Virus record (IMG/VR): IMGVR_UViG_3300013233_000211 | Coordinates: 1-54,690 of that record | Strand: one strand, 5' to 3' | Length of the DNA stretch: 54,690 nucleotides | DNA from: a virus | Shown here: positions 19,242 to 28,956 of the stretch, piece by piece | Layout of the letters: every line of letters begins with the position of its first letter | How positions within the stretch are numbered: position 1 is the first letter of the stretch | Made by a program: the position numbers and the translations under genes | The notes under the pieces: generated by a model | The model's database searches: none | Told to the model about the DNA's origin: nothing | Seen by the model: the letters and a program-made list of their open reading frames with translations, nothing else

Positions 19242-19730
19242 ATGCAAGTTAGTGAAATTTTAAGACAAATCGCAGATGTAGTTGATCAGCAAGAAACTAC
19301 CGCAGCAAAACAAGTTCAAGCTGCCGAAGCGACAAAACAAGTAGAAATAGCAGCAGCAGTGCAAGATGCGCAGGAGCTACAAGCAGGGCAAGTAGCACAA
19401 ATGGTTAACGCTGCTTCTAATGCTAAGCAAGCAGCTACAACTACAGCACATAATATAGCAGATCCAATGTCAGAGGTACCAACAGAAGTGTCGGTTGGCG
19501 ATACAATGGTGCCACCACTACAGCAAAAACACGAATTATTAAAGAAGGCAACCGATGTAGAAAACAATGTAGATGCCTTTGCTACTAGCACAGACAATGA
19601 TGAGTTAGCAATGATGCGCAAAATGGCAGGGATAGGACAAGAACAATCATACGAAACAGAGCAAGAAATTAACCCACGAAAAGAAGCAGCATTAACGCAT
19701 TTTCGCAGCGACAACTACGACGCAGAATAA
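19242..19730 (+). CDS. Coiled-coil, probably structural protein
   Basis: A 162-residue acidic, Ala/Gln-rich protein. Residues 1-75 look like a continuous helix (ILRQIADVVDQQET, ...EATKQVEIAAAVQDAQEL), the middle is Pro-containing and the end is charged. No catalytic motif or membrane segment. It is the first gene behind a late promoter that leads into the tail-fibre cluster, so a virion or assembly role is likely. Unknown family to me. Confidence 0.6.
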   Translation: MQVSEILRQIADVVDQQETTAAKQVQAAEATKQVEIAAAVQDAQELQAGQVAQMVNAASNAKQAATTTAHNIADPMSEVPTEVSVGDTMVPPLQQKHELLKKATDVENNVDAFATSTDNDELAMMRKMAGIGQEQSYETEQEINPRKEAALTHFRSDNYDAE

Positions 19731-19735
19731 AGTAG

Positions 19736-20359
19736 ATGGCATATATACGCAAAATTAAAGCGGCCTTAGTTAAACAAGATTCATCTAACTATATTGGCGA
19801 AGAATCTTATCTTTTCTATGACATAGAAACAGCATGCTTGCGTATTTCCGACGGAACACCGGGCGGTCGCCCTGCATGTATAGAAGGAGCTAGCGCAGGC
19901 GTTGTATTCTATCCTGTATTAACTGATTTTCCATCTATTGGCGAAGCTGATGTTATATACGGATCCGACGCTACGAATGTATTATATAGATGGGATGGTA
20001 CTAATTATATTCAATTAACGGCGACATCAGCAACAACACATGACTCGGCAGCAATAACAATAGTACCAGGTGATACAGCAACGTTAATGACTATATTGCC
20101 AACTAATAATCTGAGTATAAAATTTATAATTTCGGTAGTAGACACAGCAACTGGACGATTTGCTAGTTCCGAAGTGCTAGGGTCTTACAATGTTAGTAAT
20201 AATAGTGTAAGTCACATGCAGTACAGTAAGCTTGGCGACAAGATCAAGTATCGTCCGGAAGTGATATTTTCCACCCCGAATATCGAATTAACTATAACGA
20301 ATAACGACGTGAATGATATTACGGTTAGTGTAACCAGAATTCCAACGTTAAACGTATAA
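19736..20359 (+). CDS. Tail-fibre-like protein
   Basis: A 207-residue protein. The N-terminus (IKAALVKQDSSNYIGE, then FYDIETACLRISDGTPGG) resembles phage fibre segments where a short strand is followed by LR-SDGTPGG. The middle has YRWDGTNYIQL, a repeated fibre phrase also seen in the collagen-like fibre (RLYYFDGTNWQYI). The C-terminal half is beta-rich with frequent Asn and Thr. It lies just after the previous gene and before two more fibre genes. Receptor binding or fibre attachment is inferred from context. The start has no strong Shine-Dalgarno. Confidence 0.6.
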   Translation: MAYIRKIKAALVKQDSSNYIGEESYLFYDIETACLRISDGTPGGRPACIEGASAGVVFYPVLTDFPSIGEADVIYGSDATNVLYRWDGTNYIQLTATSATTHDSAAITIVPGDTATLMTILPTNNLSIKFIISVVDTATGRFASSEVLGSYNVSNNSVSHMQYSKLGDKIKYRPEVIFSTPNIELTITNNDVNDITVSVTRIPTLNV

Positions 20360-20389
20360 AACAAAAGCTATATATAGGAGACTTTTGAC

Positions 20390-21595
20390 ATGGCATTAGA
20401 TTTATTTAGAGTACAGCATGGATTAGAGATTGAAAATGATCTAACCGGTAGTGCAGCAAGCATTTTAGTTGGCGACGGCTTACCAGGCGGCGACGGCGAT
20501 ATACAAGACGCAGCACCAATTGGATCGTTCTTTCTTAGGACCAATCTAGAAACAGACGGCTTACAAGTATACTGGAAACATTCTACAGTAAACAATAGTT
20601 CTGCGGATTGGAAACAATCAGCTGATAAAGACTATGTCGATGCTATAGCTAGCGGCCTATCCTGGAGAGAACCAGTAGTAGCTCGCGATGGCACATTATA
20701 CGCTGACGTATCAGCTTTCCCAGTAACCGGTGTTATTGATGGTGTAACATTGGCAGTAAATGATCGAGTATTATTCGGCAATGTAACAACAGCAACAGAT
20801 GCGAACGTCTTTATATGGGACGGTACAACCTGGACAGAAGATGCTAACGCAGAAACAGATGGTGATGCTGTATTAGTACAGCAAGGTACAAATGCCGAAG
20901 AACAATGGGTATATGATGGCACAAACTGGGTACAATTTGGATCAGCAGCAGGATCAGCAGAACTTGGCTTCTTGCGTTCGTTTGTTGGCAAAACTGGGCC
21001 AGGCGCAGAAACACCAACTTATTCATCTATTGGTGTTGTAACACAAGGTGGCACACTAGAAACTGCAATTGGCGAATTAGATAATTCTATTGGTAACAAA
21101 ACGTATACAAATGATAATGTAGTAATTGATGGGCAGGACGTAACAACATCTATAGACGCATTAGATACAGCAATCGGTTCGCAGCTATACACTGGTGACA
21201 ATGTAGTAACAGATGGTCAAACAGTAACAGCAAGTATTGACGCATTAGATACAGCAATTGGCGCGTTCACTCAAGCTAGTTTGGTAACAACTGGTACTAA
21301 TGTATCAGGTCCAGCAGTAGTTGATACTATAGCATTAGTAGATGCAACTGAAGCTAAGTGGATTATCCAAGTACGCCAGACTGGTGTGCCAGCTAATAGA
21401 CGTGCGTTAGAAGTTCATGCTTTAACAGATGGCACTAATGTAGATCACACACGTTATGCTGTATTGAAGTTAGGTGCTAACATAGCAGGTTTTTCTGTTA
21501 CTGTTGACATTAACGGTCCAGACATGCGACTATTAATTAACGCTACTAATGCGTTTGATTATGTTGTTAAGCGTGTAGCAGTATCGGCATTTTAA
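20390..21595 (+). CDS. Tail-fibre protein with repeated coiled-coil segments
   Basis: A 401-residue protein preceded by TAGGAG. It starts like marine T4-like fibre proteins (ALDLFRVQHGLEIE, then ILVGDGLPGGDGD and IGSFFLRTNLETDGLQVYWK). Three near-repeats of TxxxxxIdxLDtAIG (IGELDNSIGNKTYT, SIDALDTAIGSQLYT, SIDALDTAIGAF) look like trimeric coiled-coil segments. The C-terminal 100 residues are beta-rich, probably the receptor-binding tip. The repeats suggest length variation by recombination. Confidence 0.7.
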   Translation: MALDLFRVQHGLEIENDLTGSAASILVGDGLPGGDGDIQDAAPIGSFFLRTNLETDGLQVYWKHSTVNNSSADWKQSADKDYVDAIASGLSWREPVVARDGTLYADVSAFPVTGVIDGVTLAVNDRVLFGNVTTATDANVFIWDGTTWTEDANAETDGDAVLVQQGTNAEEQWVYDGTNWVQFGSAAGSAELGFLRSFVGKTGPGAETPTYSSIGVVTQGGTLETAIGELDNSIGNKTYTNDNVVIDGQDVTTSIDALDTAIGSQLYTGDNVVTDGQTVTASIDALDTAIGAFTQASLVTTGTNVSGPAVVDTIALVDATEAKWIIQVRQTGVPANRRALEVHALTDGTNVDHTRYAVLKLGANIAGFSVTVDINGPDMRLLINATNAFDYVVKRVAVSAF

Positions 21596-21605
21596 GGTAA
21601 TATAA

Positions 21606-22625
21606 ATGGCAAATATCGACAATGGATTCCGTGTTGAGATTTTATCACTAGATGATAAAGTTTTAATCGGATCAGGAACAGCAGACCCTAGTATTACTAC
21701 AGGGTATAATGCGCCGCAAGGTTCTATGTACTTAAAGCAAGATGCCGGAACAAGTGGCTCAGCGTACTTTAAGTTTGGACCAGCGGATGTTGACTGGACT
21801 TTAATAGGTGCGTCAACACCACAGGGTTTACTAAACGTAGTCGAAGATTTATCTCCAGAGCTTGGAGCAGATCTTGACGCGTTATTAAATCGCATTGTCA
21901 ATATTGCCGACCCAGTAACAGCACAAGGTGCTGCTACTAAAAATTACGTGGATCTCCACACACATGCTATTACAGAATTAACAGATGTTCTTAGTAGTAT
22001 GATTCCAGCCCAAGGTGATGTTTTAACATATAATACCTTAAACGGCTGGCAAGCAGAAGCAAGTAATATAGCAGTCAAGGATGAAGGTATAGCATTAGCT
22101 AATACTCCGCATACTACTTTAAATTTCGTAGGCACTAATGTTACAGCAGTAGATACCGGTACAGGCGAAGCGACTATAACAGTGACAGCGGCCAGCGACA
22201 CAACTTATGTATCAGCACACAATAGCACAGTAGCACAAACATTTACAGCTAGCACAGTAATTGGATTTAATACAATTATACGCAATGACATCGAGTACAC
22301 GTTAACTAATGTAGCAGGCGGCACAGAATTATCATTTGCTAATAGTGGCTGGTATAAAATACAATATGATATAACATACGACGATGGCAGCAATGCCAGA
22401 ACATCATCACGGTCGGCAATAGAATTAAATGCAGTAGAATTACCTGGCAGTGTATCGCACGGTTATCACAGAAACGCAGCCAAGGGTGAGAATTCCATGT
22501 CTGGCTCAGTTTTAATTAACGTAGTAGCTAATGACATAATTACAGTAGTAGGCAGCGGTACCGGCGCAATAACCACAGTAGCAAACGGCTGTCGACTCAA
22601 TGTAGAATCGGCACCGAACCCTTAA
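21606..22625 (+). CDS. Tail-fibre protein with a C1q/TNF-like tip
   Basis: A 339-residue protein related in its N-terminus to the previous gene (RVEILSLDDKVLIGSGTADP, GSMYLKQDAGTSGSAYFKFG). A middle LHTHAITELTDVLSSMI segment resembles fibre neck regions. The last 120 residues (YTLTNVAGGTELSFANSGWYKIQYDI and LINVVANDIITVVGSG) have the strand pattern of a C1q/TNF-like jelly roll, which often forms a trimeric adhesive head. Placed between fibre genes, it is likely an alternative receptor-binding protein. The fold call is by eye. Confidence 0.62.
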   Translation: MANIDNGFRVEILSLDDKVLIGSGTADPSITTGYNAPQGSMYLKQDAGTSGSAYFKFGPADVDWTLIGASTPQGLLNVVEDLSPELGADLDALLNRIVNIADPVTAQGAATKNYVDLHTHAITELTDVLSSMIPAQGDVLTYNTLNGWQAEASNIAVKDEGIALANTPHTTLNFVGTNVTAVDTGTGEATITVTAASDTTYVSAHNSTVAQTFTASTVIGFNTIIRNDIEYTLTNVAGGTELSFANSGWYKIQYDITYDDGSNARTSSRSAIELNAVELPGSVSHGYHRNAAKGENSMSGSVLINVVANDIITVVGSGTGAITTVANGCRLNVESAPNP

Positions 22626-22633
22626 GGATTACA

Positions 22634-25369
22634 ATGGCAATAAAATATACAAAAATCTTCACATCAACATGCTACTCTGTAGTTTTTGACAGAGTAAATT
22701 CATCACCTAACATTAGTCCAACGTTAATACAGATTGTGCATGATCCAGTGGCTAGCCCAACTACAAGTGATTGTTGGTTTGATATAGCATTAACATTTGC
22801 TGAAGAAACAGCACTAGAAGATATATTAGACGCCTGGGTTGATGCAGTGGATTGTATAATACCACTAGCAGGTGACACTGGCGTAGGTGGTAACGAGAAA
22901 TTAACTTATAAAAATGCCTGGGTAGGTGACATAAACGATCTCCCTGTCGAAACAATAATATATGATAAAGCAGAAATCACTAATATAGTTAATAATATTA
23001 CAGCATTTGGTATATACGCAGTAGCTAAAACCAATGGAATTGGAACAGCAATATCATCCAATGGTTTAACAGTGATAAGAGTTAGTGCTGGTATATACGA
23101 TTATACGTTCTTACAAGATTTCGGCAGTGTGAACTATACATTATCCGGTCAGACGTACAATACAACAACCGACACAAACATTCATATATCAAATCAAACG
23201 TCAGCAGGATTTAGATTAATAACAGGCCAAGGTGACAACGGCGCAGCAGCAGACACTAGAATTGATGTAGAGCATTCTGTCACTGTATTTGGATTAAATG
23301 GTCCAACTGGATTAGGTAGTGCGTATCAATCTTGGCAATTAGTAGGAAACGTCGGTACTGAGCAACAATTTATTGATTCATTAATTGGCCCAATTGGCGC
23401 CAGTATTCAAGGTCCAGAAGGGCCGCAAGGAGCACAAGGAACGCAAGGCATCCAAGGTACAACCGGGACAACAGGATTAACTGGTTTAACAGGATCACAA
23501 GGATTAACTGGACCTCAAGGTATTCAGGGCATTACAGGAGACACTGGATTAGCAGGCCCACAAGGAGCCACAGGATCACAGGGATTAACTGGACCGCAGG
23601 GCATACAAGGCATACAAGGGGACATCGGCTTAACAGGCATTCAAGGCATTCAAGGCATCCAAGGTGACACTGGGCCTCAGGGCATGCAAGGTACAACTGG
23701 CCTAACAGGCAACAGTTTCGAGATTGATACTATATTTAATAGTGTAGCTGAATTACTAGCAGCAACAATAACAACAAATAAATTCGGATTAGTAGCAGGT
23801 AATCTCTCAGTGGACAATACTGACTACGGTAGATTATATTACTTCGATGGCACCAACTGGCAGTATATAACAGATATGTCCGTTAAAGGAGCCGAGGGGG
23901 TCACCGGACCAGCTGGTATCACAGGAGATACTGGACCAACAGGACCACGTGGTATTACTGGCCCAACAGGCGCAACAGGAGCCACTGGTTTAACCGGAGC
24001 AACTGGCTTAACAGGGAATACCGGAGTAAGTGCTTACCAATCAGCGTTAAGCAATGGATTCGTCGGAACGTTACAAGAATGGTTAACCTCTATAATAGGA
24101 GCGCAAGGCATACAAGGATTAGTCGGTCCAGCCGGCAGCACAGGCGCGCAAGGAACCACAGGACTAACAGGCGATACTGGATTAACAGGTGACACAGGAC
24201 AAACAGGCCAAACAGGCCCGCAAGGAGCCCAAGGCATACAAGGGCCAATCGGTTTAACGGGCAACACTGGATTAACAGGCAATACCGGATCAACTGGCAT
24301 ACAAGGGCCGATAGGTCCAATAGGAGATACAGGGCCACAAGGTATCCAAGGGATCATAGGCGATACTGGATTAACAGGTGACATCGGTCCAGCCGGACAG
24401 AGTTTTAATATAGAAACTATATTTAACAGCGATGCGGAATTATTAGCAGGTACAGTGTCAGAAGGAGCGTTTGCGCTAGTAGCAGGCACATTGCTAGATA
24501 CTGACCCGGACTATGGAAGATTATATTTATATAAAAATGCGACATGGCAGTATATCACAGATATGTCAGTAGCAGGTGCTGCCGGCATACAAGGGCCACA
24601 AGGTAATACAGGTTCACAAGGTACCACAGGTAATACAGGGCCACAAGGTGTAAAAGGAGACATTGGCTTAACAGGTGATTCGGGAACACAAGGATTGCCA
24701 GGTAACACCGGTCCGCAAGGAATACAAGGCGACGTCGGTCCGCAGGGTACCACAGGCAGCACAGGTCCGCAAGGCATCCAAGGTGATGTAGGCGATACTG
24801 GTTTAACTGGTCAAGCAGGAACGCCAGGTGCACAAGGTATTCAAGGAGCCACAGGAGCGCAAGGAGCTACAGGGCCACAAGGTATACCAGGCATAAGTGG
24901 CAATACTGGATTAATTGGTTATGCTCATCAGATTTCATTCAATGAAGCTGGTACTGCTAGAAATGAATGGTTAGAACTATACGGGGATAGCAAGTACTCA
25001 AACAAGACTATGGCTGTTATGCCACTGAAGTCGAAGTTAGTAGCAATAACGTTTAGTAATAAGCGCAATGATGTTAGTACAGAAATAAGATTATATTCAA
25101 CACCAGAAGGTGGCGGCAGTAGTCCAAAAACATTGGATTTAAATTGGGTAATAACAAATCAACGTACTGCTCACAAGTCAGACTTTACAACAGATATTAT
25201 ATTCGATGCTGGCAGCAAGCTAGCTGTATACGCAGCAGATCAACCAGGAAGTGATCCACAATATGTGACAGTGATGTTATACTTTGCGGCAATAACAAAC
25301 AATACGCAATCAGGTGGCGAGAACTGGAAAGGCGATTATAAAACAACAACAGGTGGTGGATCAAGTTAA
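22634..25369 (+). CDS. Collagen-like tail fibre
   Basis: A 911-residue fibre. Residues 1-250 are a globular attachment domain. After that come three long runs of Gly-x-y triplets (about 257-356, 420-590 and 650-755; for example GPQGIQGITGDTGLAGPQG) that would form collagen triple helices. The runs are interrupted twice by near-identical short domains: one with FEIDTIFNSVAELL and RLYYFDGTNWQYITDM, the other with FNIETIFNSDAELL and RLYLYKNATWQYITDM. A C-terminal 140-residue beta domain is the probable receptor tip. Collagen-like phage fibres are known. Because triplets are rich in near-identical repeats, length may vary between isolates. Confidence 0.85.
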   Translation: MAIKYTKIFTSTCYSVVFDRVNSSPNISPTLIQIVHDPVASPTTSDCWFDIALTFAEETALEDILDAWVDAVDCIIPLAGDTGVGGNEKLTYKNAWVGDINDLPVETIIYDKAEITNIVNNITAFGIYAVAKTNGIGTAISSNGLTVIRVSAGIYDYTFLQDFGSVNYTLSGQTYNTTTDTNIHISNQTSAGFRLITGQGDNGAAADTRIDVEHSVTVFGLNGPTGLGSAYQSWQLVGNVGTEQQFIDSLIGPIGASIQGPEGPQGAQGTQGIQGTTGTTGLTGLTGSQGLTGPQGIQGITGDTGLAGPQGATGSQGLTGPQGIQGIQGDIGLTGIQGIQGIQGDTGPQGMQGTTGLTGNSFEIDTIFNSVAELLAATITTNKFGLVAGNLSVDNTDYGRLYYFDGTNWQYITDMSVKGAEGVTGPAGITGDTGPTGPRGITGPTGATGATGLTGATGLTGNTGVSAYQSALSNGFVGTLQEWLTSIIGAQGIQGLVGPAGSTGAQGTTGLTGDTGLTGDTGQTGQTGPQGAQGIQGPIGLTGNTGLTGNTGSTGIQGPIGPIGDTGPQGIQGIIGDTGLTGDIGPAGQSFNIETIFNSDAELLAGTVSEGAFALVAGTLLDTDPDYGRLYLYKNATWQYITDMSVAGAAGIQGPQGNTGSQGTTGNTGPQGVKGDIGLTGDSGTQGLPGNTGPQGIQGDVGPQGTTGSTGPQGIQGDVGDTGLTGQAGTPGAQGIQGATGAQGATGPQGIPGISGNTGLIGYAHQISFNEAGTARNEWLELYGDSKYSNKTMAVMPLKSKLVAITFSNKRNDVSTEIRLYSTPEGGGSSPKTLDLNWVITNQRTAHKSDFTTDIIFDAGSKLAVYAADQPGSDPQYVTVMLYFAAITNNTQSGGENWKGDYKTTTGGGSS

Positions 25370-25776
25370 TGAATTATGCGGAAGCTTATGCTAAGCATAG
25401 ATTCCAATGGGCCACAGGCAAACATTTAGGAACGTTAGTAGAATATGAATTTCCGTATAATTTCTTATACGAAGATGAAAAGTTTATAACAGTTGAAGTG
25501 GATATAAATATATGCAGGCCACAAGAAGTAGACGCTACTAGAGTTAATGAGTACATGAATTTATTATCGCAAGATATTGATCTAGGCTGCCCGTGGGTAA
25601 CTTGCGGAAAGTTATCAAACGATGGATCGACATCAATGTATTGGCATAATAAATGTTATGCGTTAGATGGAAATCACAGATTAGAAGCAGCACGATCATT
25701 AGGTAATACTACTATTAACGTAATAGTGCCAGAGACAGATTATATAGCGTACACAAACGCACAAAAGGTGAAATAA
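25369..25776 (+). CDS. ParB/sulfiredoxin-fold-like small protein
   Basis: A 135-residue protein whose start overlaps the stop of the fibre gene. Its recognisable part is the C-terminal ALDGNHRLEAARSLG, which fits the ParB/Srx signature (DGNHRL-A), a nucleotide-binding and sometimes nuclease fold. Upstream, the protein is acidic and aromatic with no further motif. Its position inside a tail-fibre cluster is odd for a partition-type protein, so a role in fibre modification is possible but unsupported. Confidence 0.55.
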   Translation: MNYAEAYAKHRFQWATGKHLGTLVEYEFPYNFLYEDEKFITVEVDINICRPQEVDATRVNEYMNLLSQDIDLGCPWVTCGKLSNDGSTSMYWHNKCYALDGNHRLEAARSLGNTTINVIVPETDYIAYTNAQKVK

Positions 25777-26744
25777 TGAGTAGAATAGTAAAAGTAAGAA
25801 ATGCGACAATGACCGGAATGACAGTAGCCGGTCATTCGATATCAGCAGGTGAGTATTATATGTTATCGCCAAGTGATATTACTAACTGGCCCAACGATTC
25901 AGACGTATTTGCGTTAATTGGCTCAGGTGATTTGATTGTATGTTCTGGTTCTGATATGATGGATGACATTAAAGATCCAGTAAAAGGATGGCAATGGATA
26001 TTAGGTGATACGTTACCATTTTCCACATCAATTGAAGGCAAGTTAGCAGTACATTCTAGTACTAAGCCAGAACCAGCTGGCACCAGTACATTTGCTGTAT
26101 GGACAGGATCCGGTGATGATATGACAGCAGTAGCAGCAGAAGATAGTATAGGATGCGGCGAACTACTTATGTTTAATATGACATACAAACCCGAAGGCAA
26201 GCACGTTCTATATAAAGATGTCGAATTTGATCCGCGTCACGGTAGAGTATGGATTCACGAAGCTTACTTAAAGTTTGAAAATGGTGGCATCCCAGATTAT
26301 TTAACCGCTATGGTAATGGGTAAAGCAACACAACTGCAGCAAGCTGCTAATTTAGATTTAGTACTTGCTAATAATTGGATAACATATTCAGCAGGCGGCC
26401 CAGGAACAGGCACACACGGTTTCGCAGCAAACCCGGTATTAGTGCCAAGACCGTATAGCAAAGATGGTGATTGGGATTTCGATGGAACAAATCTAACGCC
26501 AAATTTCACAGGCTCCGGAGCATATAAGATTTCAGACATTGAGCGTAAAGTAAATCAATACTTTAACAAAATACCATTAAATGGATCAAGCGCCACATAC
26601 TTTACAATGTCATCGGAAGAAACAGCAGAATTGTTAGTAGCTAACGGATATTTCATTAGGATAGAAGTTCATAATGAATCTAATACGCCGTGGGACGTAT
26701 CGGTTATCATGGAGATATACAGAGAACGCACGGTATCACCTTAG
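25776..26744 (+). CDS. Tail-associated structural protein
   Basis: A 322-residue protein, coupled to the previous gene (one-base overlap). It is beta-rich with many Gly, Asp and Trp (GWQWILGDTLPF, RHGRVWIHEAYLKFENGG, GYFIRIEVHNESNTPWD) and no catalytic motif. The order after the fibre genes suggests a fibre-tip or baseplate-attached adhesive domain. No family recognised. Confidence 0.55.
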   Translation: MSRIVKVRNATMTGMTVAGHSISAGEYYMLSPSDITNWPNDSDVFALIGSGDLIVCSGSDMMDDIKDPVKGWQWILGDTLPFSTSIEGKLAVHSSTKPEPAGTSTFAVWTGSGDDMTAVAAEDSIGCGELLMFNMTYKPEGKHVLYKDVEFDPRHGRVWIHEAYLKFENGGIPDYLTAMVMGKATQLQQAANLDLVLANNWITYSAGGPGTGTHGFAANPVLVPRPYSKDGDWDFDGTNLTPNFTGSGAYKISDIERKVNQYFNKIPLNGSSATYFTMSSEETAELLVANGYFIRIEVHNESNTPWDVSVIMEIYRERTVSP

Positions 26745-26745
26745 G

Positions 26746-26751
26746 TAAATA
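26746..26751 (+). promoter_or_regulatory. Late-type TAAATA box five bases before ATG
   Basis: GGTAAATA is followed by ATAGT and ATG at 26757. The only Shine-Dalgarno-like sequence is AGG at the 5' edge of the box. It matches the leaderless pattern seen at four other genes. Confidence 0.5.
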
Positions 26752-26756
26752 ATAGT

Positions 26757-27278
26757 ATGGGACTAGATAAAAAAGACGAAGAGATATTAGATAACATTGC
26801 TGCTAATAAGCGAGTAATGGATAATATGTTACGTTACTGGCCAATGATAACATTAATACTCGGAGTAACCGGCACTGCTTTATATAATACTGCAGTATGG
26901 GCATTTGACGTTGAGCGTGAAATTCGTACTACTAGTAAAACAGTTATTATTAATAAAGAAGCGATAAACAAAGATTTATCAACACACAAAGAATTAGCTG
27001 CTAGTAAGTTAGGTGAGTTTAACAAAATCAAAGATAATGTGAGTGAGTTAAAGGCTGACAGTAGAATACTAAAAAGTCAAGTACTTGATATTAAGGATAC
27101 ACAAAACACTACTAATAAATTATTGGAAGATTTAGCTCGTACATTATCAGCACAACAAGCACAACCGGTACAACGAATACAACAGCCTGTATATCAACAA
27201 CCTCAGTATAATAGCTATAGACAACAGTACATTCAAAGAATGCCAGTGTATCAACAGCCGAATTATTATGGCCAGTGA
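26757..27278 (+). CDS. Single-span membrane coiled-coil protein (lysis or structural candidate)
   Basis: A 173-residue protein. A short acidic N-terminus leads to one membrane span at about 29-50 (MITLILGVTGTALYNTAVWAF), then a heptad-like coiled coil (about 55-125) and a Gln/Tyr/Pro-rich tail (VYQQPQYNSYRQQY). This plan resembles i-spanin or holin-associated proteins, but the length and tail are not diagnostic. It overlaps the next gene by 11 bases. Confidence 0.55.
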   Translation: MGLDKKDEEILDNIAANKRVMDNMLRYWPMITLILGVTGTALYNTAVWAFDVEREIRTTSKTVIINKEAINKDLSTHKELAASKLGEFNKIKDNVSELKADSRILKSQVLDIKDTQNTTNKLLEDLARTLSAQQAQPVQRIQQPVYQQPQYNSYRQQYIQRMPVYQQPNYYGQ

Positions 27279-27663
27279 AATTATAGTAAAATTCATGCCC
27301 GCAGCAACATGGTCGCAGCGTGCCAAATGGGAGCTATTACAAGATTACACATCAATTAATGGAAGTATTACAGTACCAGAAGGCTTTATAACCGACGGCG
27401 CTAGTATACCACGATTAGCACGTAATTTCTTTAGCCCCACTGGTAGATATTTTGGAGCAGCAATAATACACGATTATATATTAATTACTGAAAAAGATTG
27501 GATTAAAGCTAATAGAGAATTTGAAGCTGAATTAACTGGACTAGGTATAACATCATCACGTAAAACATTCTTAATGGCAGGCGTAAAAACTTATGCTATG
27601 TTTTTAAAAGCAATTGGCAAAACATCACTGGCTACAGAAGATGATCGTACTTCTCTAAAATAG
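27268..27663 (+). CDS. DUF1353 family protein
   Basis: A 131-residue protein with the family phrases GFITDGASIPRLAR and GRYFGAAIIHDYI, followed by a helical tail. DUF1353 proteins are frequent in tailed phages, often near lysis or tail genes; the molecular role is unknown. It shares 32 bases with the minus-strand glycosyltransferase-like gene at its 3' end. Confidence 0.8.
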   Translation: MASEIIVKFMPAATWSQRAKWELLQDYTSINGSITVPEGFITDGASIPRLARNFFSPTGRYFGAAIIHDYILITEKDWIKANREFEAELTGLGITSSRKTFLMAGVKTYAMFLKAIGKTSLATEDDRTSLK

Positions 27664-28930
27664 CAGCAGCAACATCTGGGTTATGTTCTGTTAAATAACC
27701 GATTATTTGAGCTATACGTTTTCTATTAAAATCAGTAATATCGTGACCATCTTGGTGTAATTTATCCAAGTACATAAACCAAGTACCCCCGGGCATATTA
27801 ACAAAATCATCATCACGTTTCTTTATAGCAGTATCTAGATTAGTATGTAATTCATTTAGCATTTGCGCTTCAAACGCCTCACTAAAAAATAATTTATGAT
27901 TATGTTCTACAATACTCTTAGCACGATCTATAATGCGTTCGTATGACGCATCGTCTAATTTAGTTAAACGTTCTACTACGTTAATAATAGCTGCCATACG
28001 TTCATCACCGTCTATTATGCTATCGTACGATTCGTCCCATAATCCGTCGAAGGTGCGGAATCCGTATGATTTTAAATAAGCTAGTGTATTAGGGCAGCCA
28101 GCAATAATAAAAGGTTGTTTCATCACAATAGGTTTAAACACTTTTTCTGTTAAATGCGTTTTAGTAGTGCGAAACAATGTCTCGGGGACAATCTGTATAT
28201 CAAATAATTTACAATCCCCGGTGACGATAGTAGCCGAGCTATCACTATTATATTCAGTGTCACTTAATTCGTATGCTTGCGTAATAGTATCATCAAAATT
28301 CTCAAGATCTAATTTAATAATAGGATCCTGTAGTTTATAATAAAGATCATCCTTGTACGGGATTAATTGTTTAAGTAAATCTAGTCTATATTCCCTACTA
28401 CCGGTTGCGTCTCGACAATACATACCCAAACGCTTTGCATTCGCCCCTCTAGCTGTGCTATAATGTTTATAGTGCCGGAACCAATCACGTGCAATAAGTC
28501 CGTGATAAAAATAGTGTACAGCGTGGAAGTAATTATCTTCAAATAATTGCACCTCTGTACTATTTCGTTCACTATGGAATAACAGAGGAGTACGCACAGC
28601 AGAAAAGTGTCGAAAAATAAAATCAGTAGGGGATAAATTCTTAAAGAGTACCAGGACAGCCGGATCCGAGTAGCCAGATGTTAGTGTACTGCTTTCCCGC
28701 CAATTCATTAAGTATTCTATACTAATCGGTTCTTGATCATGTACAAGGGACGATCCTGTTAATTTATCCCCGTTAGCAGGGGATAGTGTTTGTATAGAAT
28801 GTATACTTCTACTGCCGTGCGGGAAAAATGTTTTTAGTTTTATATCTTTTATACTAGTAAAACAATAATCGTTTAAATAGTTATAGAAATTGTCAACACT
28901 GAACATACTAGTATTTACAGTAGATAACAT
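27632..28930 (-). CDS. Glycosyltransferase-like protein (exostosin-type C-terminal motif)
   Basis: A 432-residue minus-strand protein. The clearest part is KTHLTEKVFKPIVMKQPFII, then NTLAYLKSYGFRTF and WDESYD, which resembles the nucleotide-sugar-binding half of GT47/exostosin-like transferases found in phages and bacteria. The N-terminal half has no clear motif (it includes LFHSERNSTEV and YHGLIARDWFRHY). It ends over the 3' end of the DUF1353 gene. It diverges from the sugar-nucleotide dehydrogenase with only 26 bases between starts, so the two may be co-regulated for glycan or sugar transfer. Confidence 0.6.
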   Translation of the reverse strand: MLSTVNTSMFSVDNFYNYLNDYCFTSIKDIKLKTFFPHGSRSIHSIQTLSPANGDKLTGSSLVHDQEPISIEYLMNWRESSTLTSGYSDPAVLVLFKNLSPTDFIFRHFSAVRTPLLFHSERNSTEVQLFEDNYFHAVHYFYHGLIARDWFRHYKHYSTARGANAKRLGMYCRDATGSREYRLDLLKQLIPYKDDLYYKLQDPIIKLDLENFDDTITQAYELSDTEYNSDSSATIVTGDCKLFDIQIVPETLFRTTKTHLTEKVFKPIVMKQPFIIAGCPNTLAYLKSYGFRTFDGLWDESYDSIIDGDERMAAIINVVERLTKLDDASYERIIDRAKSIVEHNHKLFFSEAFEAQMLNELHTNLDTAIKKRDDDFVNMPGGTWFMYLDKLHQDGHDITDFNRKRIAQIIGYLTEHNPDVAAAILEKYDHLL

Positions 28931-28956
28931 AGAATGAAAAATTAATTGAGGAAATC

